The notes under the pieces: model-generated
Told to the model about the DNA's origin: nothing
What the model saw: only the letters and a program-made list of their open reading frames with translations
The model's database searches: none
Translations under genes and position numbers: made by a program
Shown: piece after piece, positions 7,213 to 14,586 of the stretch
How the letters are laid out: each line of letters begins with the position of its first letter
How positions within the stretch are numbered: the first letter of the stretch is position 1
Assembly: GCA_027297005.1 (NCBI GenBank)
Contig: JAPUIN010000304.1
Coordinates: 1 to 14,586, forward strand
Reading direction: 5' to 3'
Length of the DNA: 14,586 bases
Origin: Acidobacteriota bacterium
GTDB lineage: Bacteria > Acidobacteriota > Polarisedimenticolia > Gp22-AA2

Positions 7213-7362
7213 TTGTTTCATGCTGAACTCGTCGTTCGTTGCGGGAGTAATCCCGAAGAGGTTGTGGTGTCTCCTGATGTTGAATCGGTCCGACTGACCG
7301 AGGAGGTGATACTAGATCTACGACCCCATCTGCGAGCGGGTCCATATCTGGGGGAGGAGTGA
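7213..7362 (+). CDS. Possible short ORF in the dnaA leader (hypothetical, 49 residues)
   Basis: The frame is open from 7123 to TGA at 7360-7362. From TTG at 7213 it would give 49 residues, beginning LFHAELVVRCGSNPEEVVV and ending RAGPYLGEE. Nearly half of the codons begin with G, a pattern typical of real coding sequence, and the product is acidic and looks compact. It would start about 36 bases after the proposed transcription start. Against it, no ATG is present and ribosome binding is weak at 7213; GTG at 7267 has GAGG five bases ahead but leaves only 31 residues. I do not recognise any family. It may be a leader peptide, a relic or chance. Confidence 0.25.
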   Translation: MFHAELVVRCGSNPEEVVVSPDVESVRLTEEVILDLRPHLRAGPYLGEE

Positions 7363-7421
7363 TCGGGTTGACATAAGATCCGGCGCCCAGGACCCTATCG
7401 AGAACGTAAGTTCATACGGAG

Positions 7422-7470
7422 CAACAACTTCTCGAAGGAATAGTTTTCCACACTTGTGGAAAAGTTGTTG
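7422..7470. promoter_or_regulatory. Paired inverted DnaA boxes nested in a 9-bp inverted repeat upstream of dnaA
   Basis: TTTTCCACA (7444-7452, plus) and its exact reverse complement TGTGGAAAA (7455-7463) lie two bases apart. Each matches the relaxed DnaA box TTWTNCACA. Around them CAACAACTT (7422-7430) pairs with AAGTTGTTG (7462-7470). The position about 100 bases before the dnaA start suits DnaA autoregulation or an origin sub-site. In the transcript it could fold into a hairpin of 20 bases or more. Confidence 0.65.
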
Positions 7471-7563
7471 AAATGTTGAGTGGGGCACCAGGGAAAGAGG
7501 CGTTCAACTAGGAACTCGAAGCAATCGAACCGTCAAATCCTTTCCCGTATGGCCGAGGCTTCG

Positions 7564-8949
7564 ATGACACTCTGGGACAAAATCCTCGTCACCCTCCAGA
7601 GCAGGATTAACAGTCAAAGCTTCAATACCTGGCTCAGACCGACGCAGCAGTTATCGCTCGACGGGGGTAATCTGTGTGTTGAGGTCCCGAGCCTCCTGTT
7701 CGCTGACTGGATCAGTAAGAATTATCTGAAACTGATCCAGGATGCGGCATATGAGTTGGATTGTGGCGATCTCCGGCTGAGCTTTACGAGCCGACAGGCA
7801 TCGGCCGCTCCGCCGACCGCGGCATACAGCAGGACGAGGGAGCCAGCCTTTACGAGTGCCCCGAACGCCATGCTAGGCGCCTCACCTGGCGTCATCGCCC
7901 ACGCGCCGGAACACCCGGCGCCTGGGGCCGCTCGAATCGGGCTCACTCCCCGTTACACCTTCGACTCATTCGTCGTGAGTTCCTGTAATCAGTTCGCCCA
8001 CGCTGCCGCGACCGCCGTCGCGGACCAACCATCGGGCGCTTACAACCCGCTTTACGTCTATGGTGGGGTCGGTCTGGGCAAGACCCACCTCATGCACGCC
8101 ATAGGACACCACATCACCCGCCTTCTCCCTGGCCTCAAGGTCCTTTACATCAGCACGGAAACGTTCATGAACGCGTTGATCAACTCAATCCGCTTCGAGA
8201 AGACGATCGATTTCAAGGAACGCTACAGGAGCGTTGATCTGCTTCTCATCGATGACATCCAGTTCCTGGCCGGTAAGGAGCGCACGCAGGAGGAGTTTTT
8301 CCATACGTTTAACGCCCTCTATGAGTCTCAGAAGCAGATCGTCATCACCAGCGACTGCCCACCCAGAGATATCCCGACTCTCGAGGAGCGATTAAGATCG
8401 CGGTTCGAGTGGGGTCTCATCGCGGATATCCAACCCCCTGACCTGGAAACCAAGGTTGCCATCATCACCAAGAAGGCCGAGGCGGAGAATATCCATCTTC
8501 CGGAAGATGTGGCGCTATTCGTTTCCAGCCACGTTCGATCCAACATACGAGAACTGGAGGGGTCTCTCATCCGCCTGATTGCATTTTCATCCATGACAGG
8601 GAGGCAAATCGACCTCGAGATGGCGAAGGAAACCCTGAAGGGATTAATTGAGGATCGTGGGCGATCCGTGACTGTGGAGTCGATCCAGAAGTTCGTGGCG
8701 AACTACTACCACATGCGCCCATCTGAATTGAAATCAAGAAACAATGCCAGGCACATCTCGTTCCCACGACAGGTCGCCATGTATATGTGCAAACACCTGA
8801 CAGATAAATCACTTCCAGCCATTGGTACGCAGTTCGGCGGTAAACATCACACGACTGTTCTCCATGCGATCCGTAAAATTAAAGACATGCGTGATCGCGA
8901 CAAGAACTTCGATAAGATCATCCATGGTTTTCTCGAGTCATTTGAATGA
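7564..8949 (+). CDS. dnaA: Chromosomal replication initiator protein DnaA
   Basis: DnaA is the AAA+ ATPase that binds DnaA boxes, opens oriC and helps load the helicase. The 461-residue product has domain I (MTLWDKILVTLQSRI, about 1-80), a short Ala/Pro-rich linker domain II (about 85-130), and the ATPase domain from PRYTFDSFVV. That domain has Walker A GGVGLGKT (167-174), Walker B LLLIDDIQ (Asp230-Asp231), sensor I near IVITSDCPP, the arginine-finger box LRSRFEWGL, and sensor II in NIRELEGSLIRL. Domain IV has the signature SLPAIGTQFGGKHHTTVLHA, in which the usual GGRDHTTV is changed to GGKHHTTV (425-432). I chose ATG 7564 because GAGG lies five bases ahead and it starts domain I. ATG 7549 (5 residues longer) and GTG 7480 (28 longer, extension not DnaA-like) are alternatives. 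Confidence 0.97.
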   Translation: MTLWDKILVTLQSRINSQSFNTWLRPTQQLSLDGGNLCVEVPSLLFADWISKNYLKLIQDAAYELDCGDLRLSFTSRQASAAPPTAAYSRTREPAFTSAPNAMLGASPGVIAHAPEHPAPGAARIGLTPRYTFDSFVVSSCNQFAHAAATAVADQPSGAYNPLYVYGGVGLGKTHLMHAIGHHITRLLPGLKVLYISTETFMNALINSIRFEKTIDFKERYRSVDLLLIDDIQFLAGKERTQEEFFHTFNALYESQKQIVITSDCPPRDIPTLEERLRSRFEWGLIADIQPPDLETKVAIITKKAEAENIHLPEDVALFVSSHVRSNIRELEGSLIRLIAFSSMTGRQIDLEMAKETLKGLIEDRGRSVTVESIQKFVANYYHMRPSELKSRNNARHISFPRQVAMYMCKHLTDKSLPAIGTQFGGKHHTTVLHAIRKIKDMRDRDKNFDKIIHGFLESFE

Positions 8950-9187
8950 GTGATCCACAGAGCCCTGTGAACCGGCCCGACAAAACCTGTGGATGGGACC
9001 GTCCGACCGTTCCATCCACAACCAGTCACCTTCCTCACCACCTCGTCCTTCACCGGGCCGATTCGTGGCGGGCCCACGGTCATCAAGCGATCCGTCCGAT
9101 TTCCTCACCATCCACAGCCACTACTAGTGCTACAATCTCTCCCTCTATACAACTGTATAAGAGCCGATCATTGTTGATGGAGGAACC
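8950..9187. other. Putative oriC: dnaA-dnaN intergenic region with DnaA-box cluster
   Basis: This 238-base gap contains four sites sharing ATCCACA: TGATCCACA (8951-8959, plus), CCATCCACA on the minus strand (8988-8996), and CCATCCACA on the plus strand at 9012-9020 and 9108-9116. The second and third form a perfect 9-bp inverted repeat 15 bases apart. After the last box come a DnaA-trio-like run and a pyrimidine/AT-rich stretch including TATAC-AACT-GTATA (9146-9159). A -10-like TACAAT (9131-9136) lacks a clear -35. GGAGG (9179-9183) is the dnaN ribosome-binding site. The dnaA-dnaN gap is a common oriC position in bacteria. Confidence 0.7.
9108..9135 (+). other. Candidate basal unwinding element: DnaA box plus DnaA-trio-like repeats
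   Basis: The box CCATCCACA (9108-9116) is followed by four bases and then the triplets CTA CTA GTG CTA CAA (9121-9135). On the opposite strand these read 3'-GAT-GAT-CAC-GAT-GTT. Repeated 3'-GAT triplets after a DnaA box are the DnaA-trio motif described in Bacillus subtilis and other bacteria, where a DnaA filament grips single-stranded DNA. Three of the first four triplets match. Confidence 0.5.
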
Positions 9188-10294
9188 ATGGACTTCGTGA
9201 TCACTAAGGAGAACCTTTACCGGAATCTGCAGGCGATGCAGGGTATCGCCGAAAAGAAGAGCACGATTCCGATCCTCTCGAACATTCTGATCGACGCGAA
9301 AAAAGAATCACTCGAATTGATGGCGACCGACCTGGAGGTCGGTATGCGTACGGTCTGTGAAGCGAGCGTCTCAGACCCAGGATCACTCACGGTGCCAGCG
9401 AAGCGTCTGTTCGACATCGTGAGGTACCTCCCGGACGCGGATATCCGGATCCGAGCTGAGGAAAATAACTGGGTGCTGATTACGTGTGAGAGGGCGCGTT
9501 TTCGGATCGTCGGTCTCTCACGTGAGGATTTTCCTTCGATACCGGAGTTCGACTTCGGGAACGGGATTCCAATCGAGCGACCGCTCCTGATCGACTTAAT
9601 TTCTAAGGTTATTTTCGCTGTAACGGCCGATGAAACACGGTATCAGATCAACGGCACGCTGCTGCAGTTGAATAAGAAACATCTAACACTCGTCGCCACG
9701 GATGGGCACCGCCTGTCATACGTCAGTGGTCGCCTTGAAAAGGGATCGTCCGAAACAGCGATCGAAATCATCGTCCCCCGTAAGGCGATTCAGGAACTAG
9801 GTCGGATCGGAGAGGGGGAAGAGGAAGTCATCTTCGGGCACAAAGATAACCATGTATTTTTCAAAGTCGGGAGGACAATCCTCACATCGACGTTGGTCGC
9901 CGCGAAGTTTCCCGACTACAAGAAGGTGATCCCGGAAGAAAACCACAAGTTACTGAAGATGGAATCGACACAACTCGCCGATGTGGTCCGCCGTGTCGCC
10001 CTACTGACCAGTGATCGCTCGCGGGCGGTGAAGTTAAGCGTCAAGAAGGGTTCTCTGGAGATCAGTTCGAATAATCCCGAGGTTGGTGAGGCCTCGGAGT
10101 CTCTTGAGTTGGACTACGACGGCGACTCAATGGAGATCGGCTTCAACGCCCGTTACCTGAGTGACTTTCTCCAGGCGATGGGACCGGGACCTGTAATCCT
10201 GGCGCTCAAAGATGAGGCGACACAGGGGCTACTGAGGCCGGTTGGGGTCGAGGGACGGGACTATCGCTACGTCGTCATGCCGATGCGTATCTAA
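9188..10294 (+). CDS. dnaN: DNA polymerase III subunit beta (sliding clamp)
   Basis: DnaN forms the ring-shaped dimer that tethers DNA polymerase III and other proteins to DNA. The 368-residue product has the normal family length and three repeated clamp domains (about 1-120, 128-245 and 246-368). Recognisable segments are LQAMQGIAEKKSTIPILSNIL near the start, LVATDGHRLSYV, AAKFPDYKKVIP, FNARYLSDFLQAM and the C-terminal YRYVVMPMRI, which helps line the partner-binding pocket. The ATG at 9188 is preceded by GGAGG at a four-base distance, a strong ribosome site. It lies 238 bases after dnaA and could be transcribed from dnaA or from the intergenic region. It is followed by an AT-rich, gene-free gap before gyrB. 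Confidence 0.97.
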   Translation: MDFVITKENLYRNLQAMQGIAEKKSTIPILSNILIDAKKESLELMATDLEVGMRTVCEASVSDPGSLTVPAKRLFDIVRYLPDADIRIRAEENNWVLITCERARFRIVGLSREDFPSIPEFDFGNGIPIERPLLIDLISKVIFAVTADETRYQINGTLLQLNKKHLTLVATDGHRLSYVSGRLEKGSSETAIEIIVPRKAIQELGRIGEGEEEVIFGHKDNHVFFKVGRTILTSTLVAAKFPDYKKVIPEENHKLLKMESTQLADVVRRVALLTSDRSRAVKLSVKKGSLEISSNNPEVGEASESLELDYDGDSMEIGFNARYLSDFLQAMGPGPVILALKDEATQGLLRPVGVEGRDYRYVVMPMRI

Positions 10295-10390
10295 CTCCCG
10301 TAGTTATAAGATAAAGTATTTGTTTTAAGTAACTTACATAAAATAATAAGCAATCACACTGCCTCATTATTTATATATCCTTCCTACGGG
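10295..10390. other. AT-rich island bracketed by a 7-bp inverted repeat, between dnaN and gyrB
   Basis: Bases 10301-10380 contain 18 G or C in 80 (about 22%), against GC-rich flanks. CCCGTAG (10297-10303) and CTACGGG (10384-10390) enclose it. Inside are the perfect 11-base palindrome TAAGT-A-ACTTA (10326-10336) and AAATAAT/ATTATTT (10341-10347 with 10366-10372). It begins three bases after the dnaN stop. Possible roles are a transcript end for dnaA-dnaN, a second duplex-unwinding element, or a binding site for a nucleoid protein. No gene or DnaA box is seen in it. Confidence 0.6.
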
Positions 10391-13037
<2,647 letters not shown>

Positions 13038-13038
13038 T

Positions 13039-14586
13039 ATGGACGAGACGACCCCGACACAGAGCGAGCGCTCAAGCATCAACATCGAAGACGAAATGCG
13101 GAGGTCCTACCTCGATTACGCCATGAGCGTGATCATCGGGAGGGCCCTCCCCGACATCCGCGACGGCTTCAAGCCGGTCCACCGGCGTGTCCTCTTCGCC
13201 ATGCACGAGGCCGGCAACACCCACGAAAAGCCATACAGGAAGGCAGCCCGGGTCGTCGGAGACGTCATGGGAAAATACCACCCGCATGGCGACTCTGCGA
13301 TCTACGACACCGTCGTCAGGATGGCGCAGGATTTCGCCATGCGCCACCCTCTGGTGGACGGCCAGGGTAACTTTGGATCGATTGACGGCGACGCGGCGGC
13401 GGCCATGCGCTACACCGAGGTGCGCATGACGAAGTTGGCCGGTGAGATGCTCGCCGACATCGGGAAGGACACCGTCGATTTTGGTCCGAACTACGACGGC
13501 CAGCAGCAGGAGCCGCTCGTTCTTCCCTGCCGGTTTCCCAATCTCCTCGTCAACGGCTCAGCTGGTATCGCGGTCGGCATGGCCACGAACATCCCGCCGC
13601 ACAACATGGGCGAGGTGATCGACGCCATCATCGCCCAGGTGGGAAACCCCGACATCACGATCGACGAACTGATCGGGCATGTGAAGGGCCCCGATTTCCC
13701 GACATCCGGGTACATCCTGGGGCGCCAGGGGTTCGAGCAGGCCTATCGGACAGGCCGCGGGATCATCCTGATGCGGGCCCGGGCGACCATTGAGGAGGCC
13801 GGCAAGAAAGGGAAGGATCGCATTGTCATCACTGAGATCCCCTACCAGGTCAACAAGACACGCATGATCGAACAGATCGCGAGGCTGGTGAACGACAAGC
13901 GCGTCGACGGGATTACCGACATCAGGGACGAATCGGATCGCGACGGGATCCGTGTCGTATTGGACTTACGCCGCGACGCCGTGCCGAAGGTCATTTTGAA
14001 CACCTTGTACAAGTACACCCAGATGCAGGAGACCTTCGGGGCCATATTCCTGGCCATCGTCAACAATCGTCCACAGGTGCTCAATCTGAAGCAGATGATC
14101 AGCTGCTTCATCGATCATAGACGGGAGGTCATCACCCGCAGGGCCGCCTTCGAGCTGGCCCGCGCGGAGGCGCGGGCACACATCCTGGCGGGGCTGAAGA
14201 TTGCCCTCGACAACCTGGACGAGATGGTCGCGTTGATCCGGAGCTCGCGAACCCCTGACGAGGCGCGCGAGGCGATGCAGCTGCGTTTCACGCTGAGTGA
14301 CCTCCAGGCGCAAGCAATCCTGGACATGCGCCTGCAGCGCCTGACCGGGCTCGAGCGCGAAAAGATCGTCGAGGAGTACCGCGAGACCCTGATGGAGATT
14401 GCCCGATTGAAGGAGATCCTCGCCAACGAGCAGCTGGTCTACGGCCTGCTCGTCGAGGAGTTGACGGGGATTCGCGAGAAGTACAGTAATCCACGGAGGA
14501 CGGAGATCATTGCGGCGGTGGGAGAGATCTCGATCGAGGACATGATCACTGAGGAGGAGATGGTCATCACCGTTTCCCACGCGGGC
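13039..14586 (+). CDS. gyrA: DNA gyrase subunit A (3' end outside window)
   Basis: GyrA cleaves and rejoins DNA in the gyrase A2B2 complex. The window holds 516 codons, still open at the right edge. The product begins MDETTPTQSERSSINIEDEM, followed by the winged-helix breakage domain. The catalytic tyrosine is Tyr125 in AAAMRYTEVRM. The quinolone-determining stretch reads HPHGDSAIYDT with Ser86 and Asp90, the residues of a susceptible-type enzyme (E. coli Ser83 and Asp87). Further on are the tower and the coiled coil with LSDLQAQAILDMRLQRLTGLE, also conserved. The C-terminal beta-pinwheel with the GyrA box lies outside, so ParC is not strictly excluded, but adjacency to gyrB (TGATATG, one base between genes) and the N-terminal sequence favour GyrA. 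Translation is probably coupled to gyrB. Confidence 0.95.
   Translation, partial: MDETTPTQSERSSINIEDEMRRSYLDYAMSVIIGRALPDIRDGFKPVHRRVLFAMHEAGNTHEKPYRKAARVVGDVMGKYHPHGDSAIYDTVVRMAQDFAMRHPLVDGQGNFGSIDGDAAAAMRYTEVRMTKLAGEMLADIGKDTVDFGPNYDGQQQEPLVLPCRFPNLLVNGSAGIAVGMATNIPPHNMGEVIDAIIAQVGNPDITIDELIGHVKGPDFPTSGYILGRQGFEQAYRTGRGIILMRARATIEEAGKKGKDRIVITEIPYQVNKTRMIEQIARLVNDKRVDGITDIRDESDRDGIRVVLDLRRDAVPKVILNTLYKYTQMQETFGAIFLAIVNNRPQVLNLKQMISCFIDHRREVITRRAAFELARAEARAHILAGLKIALDNLDEMVALIRSSRTPDEAREAMQLRFTLSDLQAQAILDMRLQRLTGLEREKIVEEYRETLMEIARLKEILANEQLVYGLLVEELTGIREKYSNPRRTEIIAAVGEISIEDMITEEEMVITVSHAG

Larger units (their letters stand above)
6979..7563. other. Divergent regulatory region between rpmH and dnaA
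   Basis: This 585-base stretch separates the two divergent blocks. It holds the rpmH promoter, a dyad pair that may be an operator, the dnaA promoter, a possible short reading frame (7213-7362) and paired DnaA boxes (7444-7463). Two AT-rich patches occur at 7107-7120 and 7131-7138, directly behind the dnaA -35 element. Transcript leaders would be about 40 bases for rpmH and close to 390 bases for dnaA if the promoter at 7142-7170 is the main one. Confidence 0.8.

Noticed and set aside
7052..7297. 81-codon plus-strand frame upstream of dnaA
   Set aside because: It runs across the rpmH promoter and the dnaA promoter elements and has no plausible ribosome site; non-coding signals explain the region better.
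7480..7563. N-terminal extension of DnaA from GTG 7480 or ATG 7549
   Set aside because: The extra residues (basic, Ser/Arg/Asn-rich) do not resemble domain I, and no Shine-Dalgarno precedes these codons, while GAGG precedes 7564. The start at 7549 remains possible.
10295..10390. AT-rich island as an inserted mobile fragment
   Set aside because: No target-site duplication, transposase, integrase or tRNA end is present; the flanking repeat is only 7 bp.
13282..13308. Quinolone-resistance substitution in GyrA
   Set aside because: Ser86 and Asp90 are the susceptible-type residues, so there is no sign of resistance.

Overview
The window is a chromosomal replication-origin neighbourhood from a GC-rich, probably Gram-negative bacterium. 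Two gene blocks diverge from an intergenic region at about 6979-7563. Leftward on the minus strand run rpmH, rnpA, yidD, yidC, khpB (jag), mnmE and mnmG. Rightward on the plus strand run dnaA, dnaN, gyrB and the first 516 codons of gyrA. At the left edge is the 3' end of an unrecognised beta-rich protein convergent with mnmG. The YidC with a large periplasmic domain, the GyrB with the long insert of Gram-negative enzymes and the character of the left-edge protein suggest a diderm lineage. Acidobacteriota or a relative is my best guess, as an inference only. No mobile element, CRISPR array, tRNA or rRNA was seen.

The leftward block is a tightly coupled operon. rpmH/rnpA overlap by GTGA, rnpA/yidD by ATGA, yidD/yidC by TGATG, and mnmE/mnmG by ATGA; only yidC/khpB (27 nt) and khpB/mnmE (20 nt) have gaps. 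It joins a ribosomal protein, RNase P protein, membrane-protein insertion (YidD, YidC), an RNA-binding protein (KhpB) and the two partners of tRNA U34 modification (MnmE, MnmG). A good sigma70-type promoter lies in front of rpmH. The rightward block encodes the initiator, the sliding clamp and both gyrase subunits, with gyrB and gyrA one base apart.

The most interesting material is non-coding. (1) The dnaA-dnaN gap holds four DnaA-box-like sites, and the last is followed by a DnaA-trio-like run, which points to this gap as the unwinding site of oriC. (2) Between the divergent rpmH and dnaA promoters are two near-identical dyads, AACGA-N5-TCGTT. One overlaps the dnaA -35 element and the other lies just behind the rpmH -35 element, as expected for an operator pair. 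(3) Upstream of dnaA, two inverted TTTTCCACA boxes sit inside a second 9-bp inverted repeat. (4) An 80-base island of about 22% GC separates dnaN from gyrB. (5) Protein oddities include a 54-residue MnmG tail that overlaps the convergent gene by 101 bp, a KhpB whose KH loop has lost the first glycine of GXXG, and a DnaA recognition motif reading GGKHHTTV. I did not find a wholly new gene system; this is a core locus with unusual regulatory architecture.
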